From positions 1-59,208 of IMG/VR virus record IMGVR_UViG_3300028563_000024: a stretch of 59,208 nt of DNA. The stretch is one strand, 5' to 3'. How positions within the stretch are numbered: the first letter of the stretch is position 1; every line of letters begins with the position of its first letter. This DNA comes from a virus. Of the stretch, positions 7,471-15,700 are shown one piece after another. A program made the position numbers and the translations under genes. The notes below the pieces were generated by a model that was not told the DNA's origin, made no database searches, and was given only the letters and a program-made list of their open reading frames with translations.

Positions 7471-7785
7471 TTACGGAGTCAGGGCGGTATTGATCTTCGC
7501 CTTGTTGGCTTCTGCGCCAGCAAACACAGCATCGATCTTGGCCTGTACGCCAGCGGGAAGGGTCGCGCCAGACAGCGCATCAGTAATCTGCTGCTTGAGG
7601 CCAGCAATGAATACGGAGAGCTTGTCGAGCTCAGCCGATTCGTCATTGACGTCTTGCAGAACCTGGTCGAGAGTAGCCATCATTTTCTCCAGTCTTTGGT
7701 TGATAAGTTCGAGTTGTTCAGACAGATCAGTCCAACGCCTTTCGTCTAGGTGTCGGTCGCGTAGTAGTCGTTCAATGAAGTCCAT
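7471..7785 (-). CDS. Small coiled-coil protein, up to 104 residues
   Basis: The product is mostly amphipathic helix (LDQVLQDVNDESAELDKL and on) with an Ala-rich end, a pattern common for small unknown proteins in tailed-phage lysis modules. The frame opens at ATG 7785 but no ribosome binding site is visible there. An internal ATGATG at 7683/7680 is preceded by CTGGAGAAA and would give a product starting MATLDQVL. The upstream 34 residues also look helical, so the start is uncertain. It is the last gene of the leftward transcript. Confidence 0.6.
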   Translation of the reverse strand: MDFIERLLRDRHLDERRWTDLSEQLELINQRLEKMMATLDQVLQDVNDESAELDKLSVFIAGLKQQITDALSGATLPAGVQAKIDAVFAGAEANKAKINTALTP

Positions 7786-7824
7786 GTGAGGTTTTCGCTA
7801 CGCAAAATTGCGCAAACATGTAGG

Positions 7825-7852
7825 GATATAGGCTAACGCGCGAAACCGTAAA
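7825..7852 (-). promoter_or_regulatory. Possible minus-strand promoter before 7471-7785
   Basis: Read on the minus strand, TTTACG (7852-7847) and TATATC (7830-7825) are separated by 16 bases, a weak match to the primary sigma-factor pattern. A short inverted repeat CGCAAAATTGCG at 7801-7812 lies just downstream and could be an operator. Both calls are based on pattern only. Confidence 0.3.
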
Positions 7853-7867
7853 AGGTTTAGACGTAGG

Positions 7868-7984
7868 TTAAAACTTCAGGTAGGCGATTACTCCTGTAAG
7901 TACTACTCCAACCGAAACAGCTGCTAAATCTGAAATCCAACCCCACAGCTTGCGGGCCTTTACCCGCCCCTTAGCAATTTCCAC
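7868..7984 (-). CDS. Possible tiny membrane protein, 38 residues
   Basis: A short frame starting at GTG 7984 inside the 3' end of the neighbouring gene contains one convincing membrane helix (LAAVSVGVVLTGVIAYL) at its C-terminus. No ribosome binding site is visible, so translation would depend on coupling. Small single-span proteins are frequent in this lysis region, which is the only contextual support. Confidence 0.35.
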   Translation of the reverse strand: MEIAKGRVKARKLWGWISDLAAVSVGVVLTGVIAYLKF

Positions 7985-8175
7985 AAGCGGGCAAGCGGCT
8001 CCCAGAAAGTAAGGGCAATGGCTGGCAAGCCTATGGTCCAGCCCGCCCACCAAGCGGCCTTCCCTTTCAGCCACTTCATCCGCTCGTATTCCTGCACCAT
8101 TTCGTGAAGCGAATTGAGTTCGTCCTGTGTCCAGGGTTCGAACGGCCCCTTGAGGGGTGGCTCTGTTTTTCTCAT
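7960..8175 (-). CDS. Small membrane protein, 71 residues
   Basis: The N-terminal half is polar with a charged helix (WTQDELNSLHEMVQEYERM). Residues 41-58 (WWAGWTIGLPAIALTFWE) form a membrane segment. This layout is common in small unknown proteins beside phage lysis genes. The 3' end overlaps the possible 38-residue frame. No specific role can be assigned. Confidence 0.6.
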   Translation of the reverse strand: MRKTEPPLKGPFEPWTQDELNSLHEMVQEYERMKWLKGKAAWWAGWTIGLPAIALTFWEPLARLWKLLRGG

Positions 8176-8198
8176 TCATGTCGAACCCTTTTGAATGC

Positions 8199-8239
8199 CT
8201 CTGACGAGAGTGCTTTAAGCTCAGCAACCCCCGTCAGAG
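8199..8239. repeat. 8-bp perfect inverted repeat
   Basis: CTCTGACG at 8199-8206 pairs with CGTCAGAG at 8232-8239 across 25 bases, in the gap between the lipoprotein gene and the 71-residue membrane protein gene. No T tract follows on either strand, so it is not a standard terminator. It may be an RNA processing or regulatory hairpin. Confidence 0.4.
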
Positions 8240-8259
8240 AACTTGTGCACCATCAGTCT

Positions 8260-8595
8260 TTAGCGGGTGAACTGGCCGCGAATTGCTACGCCGCGAGCGA
8301 CCGGAACAGCTCCGCGCCGCAGGCCCGGCTTGGTCACCGCACCGCAGATCGCAGTGGCCGCCTGACTGACCACATCGACAACGTCGCTAGCGCCTGCGAA
8401 CGAGGCGATGATCTTGGCAACGGTCGCTACCGTGGGCAGGAAGCCGCACGTGGTATTGGCGATGCTCTGCACCTGAGCAACCGTGATGTCTCCGGTAATG
8501 GTACCAGTCGTCGGGCCAGTACCAGTAACGCCCGCACAGGCGCTAAGGCCAACAGCGGCAGCGATAGAAATCAGAAATACGCGCAGCTTCTGCAT
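8260..8595 (-). CDS. Lipoprotein, 111 residues
   Basis: A charged N-terminus and hydrophobic segment end in a lipobox, LSAC, with Cys20 as the lipidation site. The rest is small-residue rich with two further cysteines. The ribosome binding site is GATGGAG upstream of ATG 8595. Phage lysis regions often encode an outer-membrane lipoprotein (o-spanin), but this one is longer and lacks the Pro-rich spanin pattern, so the call stops at lipoprotein. Confidence 0.75.
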   Translation of the reverse strand: MQKLRVFLISIAAAVGLSACAGVTGTGPTTGTITGDITVAQVQSIANTTCGFLPTVATVAKIIASFAGASDVVDVVSQAATAICGAVTKPGLRRGAVPVARGVAIRGQFTR

Positions 8596-8611
8596 GGTAT
8601 TTTACTCCATC

Positions 8612-9367
8612 TCAGGTTGAAAGTCGCGCAAGCGACCGCGCCAACATTGGCGCATCAAAGCCCTCTGGCGTTGTCTTGTTCGTCATCGCTTCAAGGGATA
8701 TGTACGCCATTGCTTCATCACAGTACGTCGAATAGAAAGCGGGGGTCATGGCGTGTAAGCGGCCCCACGTTACGACCAGGAAGTTACCGACGCTATTACG
8801 ACCCACACATGGACAGTAGTGGCCACCAACCCTCTTAGCACCAGGCACAACGGTCCAAGGCTTCTGAGCATCGAACTGATCAAGCGCGCTATCAGGCAGC
8901 ACCAGACCTACTCCAGAGGCCCCGCTCAGGTAGGTGGCTAAGGCGAGGTCGTCTGCTTTGCCAGCGCTCAGCGCTACGTAAGCGTCAATGGTGTGACGCT
9001 TGCCAGCCGAGTCAACAACACCCGTTTTGCGACGGTACTCAGCAGCCTGCTGCATATCGGTACCAGTGTCAGTCAGGGGATCGCTGGGCTTGTATCCCGT
9101 CACCGCTGAGTAGTCATCTACTACATCAGCATCAGTAAAGCTAACCGAGGCCTGACCGCCCTCTGAGACCCACACCATTGTCTCGTGAGCCGCGCCTGCG
9201 AACACACAATCGCTACAGGAATCGTTAGCTAGCATGCCCCAATCAGTTCCGCCACGAACATGACCAAACATCTTAGGCGGGACAGGAAGCTGCGCTGCGT
9301 CAAAGAACGCACCAAACTTGAGCTTGACAGCGTCGGGGCGTGCAGGCTTTTTGCCGAGAAAGAGCAT
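8612..9367 (-). CDS. Papain-like fold protein, putative cysteine peptidase
   Basis: This 251-residue protein shows the order of motifs seen in papain-like folds. A Cys precedes a hydrophobic helix (C51-S-D-C54-V-F-A-G-A-A-H61). A late His is in GGHYCP (H183), followed by a strand and Trp in VVTWG (W201). This is a structural analogy, not a firm family match, and which Cys would be the nucleophile is unclear. There is no signal peptide. Its place among lysis genes suggests peptide-bond cleavage or binding at the cell wall or virion. Confidence 0.5.
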   Translation of the reverse strand: MLFLGKKPARPDAVKLKFGAFFDAAQLPVPPKMFGHVRGGTDWGMLANDSCSDCVFAGAAHETMVWVSEGGQASVSFTDADVVDDYSAVTGYKPSDPLTDTGTDMQQAAEYRRKTGVVDSAGKRHTIDAYVALSAGKADDLALATYLSGASGVGLVLPDSALDQFDAQKPWTVVPGAKRVGGHYCPCVGRNSVGNFLVVTWGRLHAMTPAFYSTYCDEAMAYISLEAMTNKTTPEGFDAPMLARSLARLST

Positions 9368-9378
9368 CTAATCGTTCC

Positions 9379-9495
9379 TTAGAAAATAACACGAGCAAGA
9401 TAGTAGAAGCTCACGCCTAACGCGCCTCCGATAAAGAGGCTAGCCGCAATGAAAGCGGCTGTAATCAACCCAGCGTTGCCAAAGCCACCGTTCAT
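9379..9495 (-). CDS. Tiny membrane protein, 38 residues
   Basis: The product starts MNGGFGNAGL, followed by one long hydrophobic span (ITAAFIAASLFIGGALGV). The ATGA overlap with the holin-like gene upstream supports translation. Tiny single-span proteins near holins can be regulators or pinholins; no evidence decides this here. Confidence 0.55.
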   Translation of the reverse strand: MNGGFGNAGLITAAFIAASLFIGGALGVSFYYLARVIF

Positions 9496-10037
9496 ACTTT
9501 TGGGCCCTTTGGTGGCTCATTCGGATCAATAGGCTTAGGGTCAATCCCGTGTTCAGACAGAGCCTCAGCCACAGCCTCACGCGCTGCTGGCGGGGCCGCT
9601 ACATCGGCTGCTGGGGGCGCTGCAACCGCCGCAGCGGCTGGGGCTACAATGGTAGCAGCCTTAATGGCGTCTACTGTAGGAGCGTTACCAGCGGCCAGCG
9701 CTGCCGTTGTAACGACGTTGTCAGCGATGATCTTGTCCTTGTCTGCAAGGCTCTGGTTGATAGCCTCGCCTTGGCGCTTCTGGCCCGCCGACGAGCCGAA
9801 GGTGTAGCCATAGACATCCTTGAAGCAGCCCAAGATTATGCCGAACAGAATCATTAGCAGGTCACGCTGGGCTTGCTCAAAGACAGTCTTGCCCTCAAGA
9901 AGCTGGTGAAGAATGTAGCCCACCATGACAGTAATCGCGACAGTCAGGAACAGCTGCAAAATCGTGTTGACGTCAGGCCACCAAAACGGAGGCGTTTTCC
10001 GCTTAAGGGCCTCCATATCGTCCTGGTCAGTTGACAC
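9492..10037 (-). CDS. Holin-like membrane protein, 181 residues
   Basis: There are two membrane helices: residues about 26-48 (ILQLFLTVAITVMVGYI) and about 58-72 (LLMILFGIILGCF). They are followed by a YGYTFGSSAG motif like that seen in phage holin-type proteins, then a long Ala/Pro-rich cytoplasmic tail. The GTG start has GAGGAAA upstream. Position next to the endolysin fits a holin, which would form lesions in the inner membrane. The long tail is unusual for a minimal holin. Confidence 0.6.
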   Translation of the reverse strand: MSTDQDDMEALKRKTPPFWWPDVNTILQLFLTVAITVMVGYILHQLLEGKTVFEQAQRDLLMILFGIILGCFKDVYGYTFGSSAGQKRQGEAINQSLADKDKIIADNVVTTAALAAGNAPTVDAIKAATIVAPAAAAVAAPPAADVAAPPAAREAVAEALSEHGIDPKPIDPNEPPKGPKV

Positions 10038-10052
10038 GAAGCTTTTTCCTCA

Positions 10053-10148
10053 TCAGGAAAGCAACCAAATAAAGAAGAGGGTTCCAAACGCTACGAGCAA
10101 CGCAAGGCCAATTGCTAGAGCAGCACCTGCGTTACTGTCCTCATCCAT
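10053..10148 (-). CDS. Tiny membrane protein, 31 residues
   Basis: ATG 10148 overlaps the endolysin stop by eight bases and the product is almost entirely one membrane helix (ALAIGLALLVAFGTLFFIW). It sits between the endolysin and the holin-like gene, so a lysis accessory role is inferred. It ends 16 bases before the holin-like GTG. Confidence 0.55.
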   Translation of the reverse strand: MDEDSNAGAALAIGLALLVAFGTLFFIWLLS

Positions 10149-11010
10149 TCAGAGCGGCCCAGGTCTTGTCACCAACAACACCATCAACTGACAAGCCACG
10201 AACACCTTGGAACGTTCGGACAGCTGCAAGGGTCTTTGTACCAAAGTCGCCGTCTACGCCAATCATTGCACCAGCGGCGTTAAGGGCCTGCTGAAGCATC
10301 TTGACAGCCGCTACGTTCTTTGAGCCAAACATCAGCATCGGCTTAGCGTTAGGATCAAGAACCGGTGCAGGGGCAGGTGTAGCAACACCACCAGCCCAGT
10401 CAGCCTTCAGCTGGTCGCGTGTCCCGCCGTAAGAGTTGATGTCGATGTTAGTTCCAACGCCAGGGATTGAGTGGGGCAGCAAGCCGTTGCCGTCGCCCGT
10501 GTACTGCCAGAGCCAGATGCTCGCCCAAGAGGCTTGGCCTTGTGGGTTGGCAGAGTACTGAGCCATCCACCAGCGGTGTGAACCCCAGAACGGATCATGA
10601 TAAGCGCCAAGTTGCTGCTTGATCAAGAAGCCACTGTAGAGAACACACGAGCGGCCCAGCTTCTGATCAAGTCGATCCATGAACTCGCGAGCTGACGTGA
10701 CCGAGACACGCGGGTCTTCGTGGTCAAGGGCCATCAATGTGTTGGCATCAGGCTCTGCGTGTGATACGAAAGCGTTGACCTGGTCACTCATGCTGCCGGG
10801 GCGGAGGAAGTGGTAAGCGCCCCAGTCTAGATTATTTGCCGCTGCGGCCTTGCGGTTAAGGGTGTAGGTGTCGTCTACATAACCAGCGCTCCCAGACCCT
10901 TCAGTACACTTATTGATGACGCCCCAGAGCCCAGCGTTGGCTGCGATCTGCCAGTTGATGGAGCGCCCTTGCCAATGCGAAACGTCAACAACGCGGGGAT
11001 TGATGCTCAT
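10141..11010 (-). CDS. Endolysin: GH25 lysozyme with peptidoglycan-binding domain
   Basis: Residues 1-205 form a glycoside hydrolase family 25 domain: Asp9 in VVDVSHWQG and D96-x-E98 in ALDHED are the expected catalytic acids, and QYSAN and LWQYTGDG strands follow. Residues about 225-288 match the PG_binding_1 three-helix domain (GVDGDFGTKTLAAVRTFQ). The enzyme would cleave the glycan strand of peptidoglycan. There is no signal peptide, so export needs the holin. The ATGA overlap with the upstream 74-residue gene fixes the start. Confidence 0.92.
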   Translation of the reverse strand: MSINPRVVDVSHWQGRSINWQIAANAGLWGVINKCTEGSGSAGYVDDTYTLNRKAAAANNLDWGAYHFLRPGSMSDQVNAFVSHAEPDANTLMALDHEDPRVSVTSAREFMDRLDQKLGRSCVLYSGFLIKQQLGAYHDPFWGSHRWWMAQYSANPQGQASWASIWLWQYTGDGNGLLPHSIPGVGTNIDINSYGGTRDQLKADWAGGVATPAPAPVLDPNAKPMLMFGSKNVAAVKMLQQALNAAGAMIGVDGDFGTKTLAAVRTFQGVRGLSVDGVVGDKTWAALNG

Positions 11011-11389
11011 TTGGTAGCCTCTCGTCTTTTGCAGAAGATATTCTTCTGAGACACCGGGATAGGCATAGCGCTAGCAATCTCTCGCCAGTGCTTGCCAAGG
11101 TAGATCGTACAAGCTGCCAGTGACGTGAAATAGCCCTGGTGCTTTGCGCTCGGTGGGTCGCCCGTTCCAGATAGATTGAGGACAGCGATTGAGATTTGGA
11201 TGCTGACGGTCCAGATGTACACATGTTCCATTGGTCAAGCTCTTCCTGCGTCCAGTACCGGCCTATGGGCCTTGAGCCTTCCGGGTAAGCCTCGAATTTG
11301 ACGTAAGGCACGTCGCAATAGTGGAAGCACTTCTTCTCGTCCTTAGTCAGGTCCCGTAATGGGTATTTTGGGCTACCAGGCATGTGCAT
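10985..11389 (-). CDS. Unknown protein whose 3' half overlaps another gene out of frame
   Basis: The first roughly 55 residues (for example LTKDEKKCFHYCDVPYVKFE and GRYWTQEELDQW) look like real coding sequence. After about 11230 the frame becomes Ser/Arg/Leu-rich and lies wholly over the 74-residue gene at 11007-11231 and the start of the endolysin. Either the original stop was lost, or the two genes are truly nested, or a frameshift joins them. ATG 11389 and ATG 11383 are both possible starts. No family was recognised. Confidence 0.45.
   Translation of the reverse strand: MHMPGSPKYPLRDLTKDEKKCFHYCDVPYVKFEAYPEGSRPIGRYWTQEELDQWNMCTSGPSASKSQSLSSIYLERATHRAQSTRAISRHWQLVRSTLASTGERLLALCLSRCLRRISSAKDERLPNEHQSPRC
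11007..11231 (-). CDS. Small protein upstream of the endolysin, 74 residues
   Basis: ATG 11231 follows AGGAAGAG by about seven bases and the stop overlaps the endolysin ATG (ATGA), so it is well integrated. The sequence starts MEHVYIWTVS; its hydrophobic stretch is short and it has no lipobox. Although it is nested in another frame beside an endolysin, as Rz1 is in Rz, it lacks spanin features. The function is unknown. Confidence 0.55.
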   Translation of the reverse strand: MEHVYIWTVSIQISIAVLNLSGTGDPPSAKHQGYFTSLAACTIYLGKHWREIASAMPIPVSQKNIFCKRREATK

Positions 11390-11483
11390 AGAAAGTCGTT
11401 GTAAACATCACCCCAGACAGTATGCCCGCTGCGGCCCCGAAGAGGACCGCAGCACCCAGCGTGATTGCGCGCAGTAGGGCCAT
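11373..11483 (-). CDS. Tiny membrane protein, 36 residues
   Basis: ATG 11483 directly follows the tail-lysozyme stop. The product is one long hydrophobic helix (LGAAVLFGAAAGILSGVMF) with a short polar tail, AHAW. Its end overlaps the next gene's start region. A lysis-accessory role is possible but unproven. Confidence 0.5.
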   Translation of the reverse strand: MALLRAITLGAAVLFGAAAGILSGVMFTTTFYAHAW

Positions 11484-12722
11484 TTACTGAGCCGTGGCGT
11501 AGCTGGGGTAGCTGATGGTGTGAACGGGCTTGGCGTAGTACGGGGTTTGGCGCGTACGCGCGTACCGAACTCGGTAAGCGGGGCGAGCATAAGCGTAGTG
11601 TCTCACGCCGCCCAACACCCCGTAGTATGCCTTGTGGTCCCCGCGCCAGCCAGCTTCCTGCTTACAGGTCGAAAGGTGGAAGTGGTTGGCAACACCGTGC
11701 TTCTGATGCTCGTCGTAGTCGTAGGTGTGGCCAAGCGTTTTCCAAGGTGTTTCGTTTGCCATAGCGAAGGCGCAGTCCGGCTTCTCGACCTGATAGTCAA
11801 CGGCCTGGTTCAGGCCGTGACACATCGCACCGGGGCGGTAGCTGGAGATGATCTTGACCCAGCCGCACTTCTCACGCACCTTAGTCAGGAACGCTACGAT
11901 CTGAGTCGGTACGCCTGCTGCCCCTGCAATGGGAGCAGTGTTGGATACAGGAACCTCAGGCTTCGGCTCATAAGGCTTGGGCTGGATAGCCTCAGTCGCA
12001 GCAGTGACATCCTTCTCAGGAATTGAGACTGACAGCGCAAGGCGCGTAGCCATCGCCCCACGAGTGTAGGCCTCGTCACGGCTGGGGCGCTCGTACTGCC
12101 GAGACACGATAGCTGCAGCCTCAGCAGGGGTCTTGGCGGTCTTGAGCATTGCACCAGCGGTTGCTGCCGTGTTGGTCAGCTCCCAATGCGCAAACTCAGC
12201 TTGCTCAAGGAGCGTAGCTTGCTGGACAGCTTTGCCATAGCGGCGGCGGAACGTAGCCTGCCGAGTGTAGTCCCATTGTGCAAGACCAACGAACTGCCCA
12301 CGGTTGGCAGCAGCGCGGGGCTGGAGGCCGCTCTCGACATAGAAGTTGGCGACAAGACCGAAGGACTGTGCAGCGGTCCAGCCCTTGTTGATGAAGAAGC
12401 CAACAAGCTGCTTAACGGTCTCTAATGTACCGACAACGACTTTGGTCGTACCCGTTGCCACCTGAGCCGGAATGGCTAGCGGTGTCCGCGCAATTGGCGG
12501 AGAATAGCGGGCCTTGACAGCAACACGATAAGGCTGTGTGCGGTAGTACTGTGCCCGATAGGCACGGGGCTGGCGAGCAGAGCGTGAAGGCTGTGAATTG
12601 TAGAGTGCATGGGTAACCTGAAAGCTCAAACCGCAGTCTGCGCAGGCAGAGGCTGCACTTGGCATGAGAAGTACAAAAGCGATAGACGAAAGCAGGAGCT
12701 TTGTGACGAGAACACGTCGCAT
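11484..12722 (-). CDS. Secreted tail-lysozyme plus M15-like peptidase protein
   Basis: ATG 12722 is preferred to 12773 because CAGGTGAAGTA precedes it and it places a signal peptide at the N-terminus (VLVTKLLLSSIAFVLLMPSA). The middle matches phage tail-type lysozyme: SFGLVANFYVESGLQP, with the Glu at about residue 130, then GLAQWD. The last third resembles M15 D,D-peptidases, with ISSYRPG, a His six residues before an Asp in CHGLNQAVDY, and a final HFH. The protein may cut both glycan and peptide bonds. A cleaved signal is odd for a virion lysozyme and suggests action in the periplasm. Confidence 0.72.
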   Translation of the reverse strand: MRRVLVTKLLLSSIAFVLLMPSAASACADCGLSFQVTHALYNSQPSRSARQPRAYRAQYYRTQPYRVAVKARYSPPIARTPLAIPAQVATGTTKVVVGTLETVKQLVGFFINKGWTAAQSFGLVANFYVESGLQPRAAANRGQFVGLAQWDYTRQATFRRRYGKAVQQATLLEQAEFAHWELTNTAATAGAMLKTAKTPAEAAAIVSRQYERPSRDEAYTRGAMATRLALSVSIPEKDVTAATEAIQPKPYEPKPEVPVSNTAPIAGAAGVPTQIVAFLTKVREKCGWVKIISSYRPGAMCHGLNQAVDYQVEKPDCAFAMANETPWKTLGHTYDYDEHQKHGVANHFHLSTCKQEAGWRGDHKAYYGVLGGVRHYAYARPAYRVRYARTRQTPYYAKPVHTISYPSYATAQ

Positions 12723-12792
12723 TACTTCACCTGAAAGTTGTTGAAACGGACGCATAGAAAACGTCTGAACCATAGCTCAGAACGCGTCGGCT

Positions 12793-15700
12793 TTATACCC
12801 TGCGAAATCTGGAACACCAACCCTGGGGATTGATGGGCTTGGCAACAAAAACACAATCTGGACCGCCCAAGCTGGCAGGAATGAACTTGACACAGACGCC
12901 ACAGCGGTTCTTTGGGTTCAGGGCTTTGGGCGTGTAGTCAACCGAAGCGTGGCTGAGCTTCTTGATAACCGGCGGTTTATATGGACTTTTGGTGTCGCCG
13001 TGTTCGAGCCATTGCTTCAGTGCAGGAACGGTCAAGGCGTGGACAGCACCAATGCGGTCTTTGCCTTTGCCGTCTGAGAAGGCGGCGATGTAGGTTTTAA
13101 GGGCTTGAGCTTTGGAGCCGAAGCCAAGGAGGGTTTTGGTTTCATCGAAGCGTTTTGTATCTGGGTCAACCTGGTCAACGATCCAGACGAAGTTGGACTT
13201 AAGGTGAGGGCCAACGTAAACATCGACATGATCACCATCAGCGCCTTCCGACCTCTTGAAATATCCGTACGCAGAGGGCAGCTTCGTTTCCCAACGAGAG
13301 CCGTCAGCGCCTACACCAGAACGTGTAGAGCCCTTGGCATTTTCGATGGTAATGTTAAGACCATGAATGTTGATGTGATCTTTGGCATATGCGCCCGAAG
13401 ATTTCTGTGCCTCAGAAGGATTGTGGTTGATGTTGTCGGCGTTGACGCGGCCACCGTGAGCACGGTTTGGGGTCTCCTCAACCTTAGAGATAGCTTTCGG
13501 ATTAAGTATGGAAATCTCGTGTTTCGCGGGAGCTGGTGGTTTGGTGTACACAAAAGCGTCGTAGCCCTTGCGCTTAAGCGCAGCAGCCATCTTCGCTTCA
13601 ACTTTTCTTGAGGCTTCTATAGAAGATTTAAAGCCAGACTTTTTATCTTCAGCCCAAACAGCGTCCTGAAAAGACTTGCCGTTGAAGAGCTCTTTATGAA
13701 GCGCAAAGGGGCTTTCAGTGATCAAGGTCTTCTTTGGTGAGACGGTGTATTCGTTTATTGGAGCATTATTGTGTAGCGATGAATAGGGTTTCACACTTTC
13801 TGGAGAATCACCAAAGAATATACCACGACCGATGTCTCGTTGAGCTCCGGTGCGGTAAACTTTCAAGCTCAGCGGCTCAGATACGGTGTGAGTTCCAGTG
13901 GCGTATTTTTCTCCGATCAAAGCACTCAGCGGCGCTCCCACCTTGCTGGAATCAGCAAATAGCGACATGCCTGGTTGCCAGCCCTCCGGCTTCTCTGCTT
14001 CATCCAAGAACGGATTAGCGTCCCTAACAATCTTCTCAGCCAAGTCTTTGCCAACGTGATCGGCAAGCTTAGCTTCAGGAATTGAAGCCCCTAATGCTAC
14101 CTTCCCTTGGCCACCCTTCTTTTCAGCAGCAAGCTGGTAAGTCCCATCGGCGTTTTTGATAGCCTGGATTTTCTCAACCTGTTTACTCAGATCGTAGCGC
14201 GCGGCCTGCTGCTCGCCAGGAGTCCAGGAGACAGCGGCATAGTCTTCCTTTGCGGCTTTGGCAATAAGGCGCTTGAGTAGCAGGTCGGGCCAGGAGGTCT
14301 TGAAAGGAGCGTCTGGAACGCCGTCGGTCTTTTTCCGTTGCTGGGATGTGAACTGCCTCGCGATTTCTTCGGCGTCAGCCTTTCCTAAGGCTGCACCAGA
14401 GGCTTGGTTTCCATCGCTGTCAAAAACTGTCCAACCGTCACCTTTCGGGTCTCGTCTAGCCTCAAATGTTCTTTGTGGAATATCTTGCTGGTACCCATTC
14501 TTCCGCCCGAGTTGGTGCATATCTGATTGCAGCTCTTCCCCGTGCAAAGCCTTACCCACACCTGGGATCTCGCGGTCGTTCATGCGCAAATGGCCCAGGA
14601 CGTTAGGCTCATCCCAGTGGTTGTGGCGGAACGGCTCCGCCTGTCCAATTTGGGAACGCAGTTCCTTTACCTTGGTCTGCAGCGCAGTTAAACGATCTTC
14701 CTCTGCCCGGGAAAGTTTTGGCCCCGTACCAGCAAGCCCCCGGTCGTCTTTGTTTAAGAGAGCACGGAGTTCGTCTGCCTCAGCGGTAGATAATGTTTTT
14801 CTGGGCTTCTCTGGCAACGTCAGCAGCATTTCGCGATAATTCTCACCACCGGGAAGCTGGTAGTCAGAGTAACGAGGACTATTAGTGGTTTCAGCCAAAG
14901 CTCGGTCAAATGCAGCCTGACCTTCCGGCGACTCCATCCAATTTTGGAAAGCGTTGTTGTTCTCTTTGGGGTATTGGGAATAGAAATCGTCCTTTACTTC
15001 TGCATATGCTGCCTCATTAGCATCTGCGTGGCTACGTGGGCCACCCTTCTTCTCCACTTCCCCAACCTGCACACCCTTATCGCGAACACGGTCCAGCATC
15101 TGCTGCTTTGTGACCAGTCCTTCGCCAATATCAGCCTTGTCGCCTAAGCCCAGCCAGTTCAGCTCCTCAGCCTTGATGCCGGGCTGATTCTTGAGCCAAC
15201 CCATCCACTGCGAGGCGTGCATTTTCTGCTGGGGAGCGCCAGCAATAGCCTTCTCAACAGCAGAGTAGAAATGCTGGTTGGCTAAGGCAGAGAGTGGGCC
15301 TGCGATTTTGCCGGTGTTGGAAAACGCCTGAAAGCCTTTGAGCGAGGGGAACGCTTTCACAATTGTACGCACATCACCCATAGAGATATGGGGGTCTTGC
15401 AGCAGGACCGGCTTGATGTGCTCAGCGATCTGCGCCTTCTCGGCGTCAGACATCTTAGCTACAAGATAGCCAACGTCGTCTTTGTGGTACTTCTCCATTT
15501 CAGGGTGTTTAGCCAGGTCTTTTAGAATATCCGCCGCCTTAGACAACTCGTAAGGGTTCTGCTGCAGAGTTCCATCCACAAAGTCTGTAAAACTTCGCCG
15601 ACCGGGCTTCACTACATAGTCCAAAACCTTCTGCTGCTGCTCGTTAAGTTTAGGAAGGTTGAGGTTCTCGCGAGCACCGGTGATGTCTTTTTCAAAGTCC

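Noticed and set aside
8104-8838. Plus-strand 244-residue frame
   Set aside because: It lies opposite the lipoprotein and two other minus-strand genes, has a composition unlike a folded protein and lacks a ribosome binding site.
9379-10148. Pinholin or antiholin calls for the tiny membrane proteins
   Set aside because: A single hydrophobic helix is not enough to assign these roles; left as membrane proteins.
10985-11389. Rz/Rz1-type nested spanins
   Set aside because: Neither frame has an N-terminal membrane anchor or lipobox.
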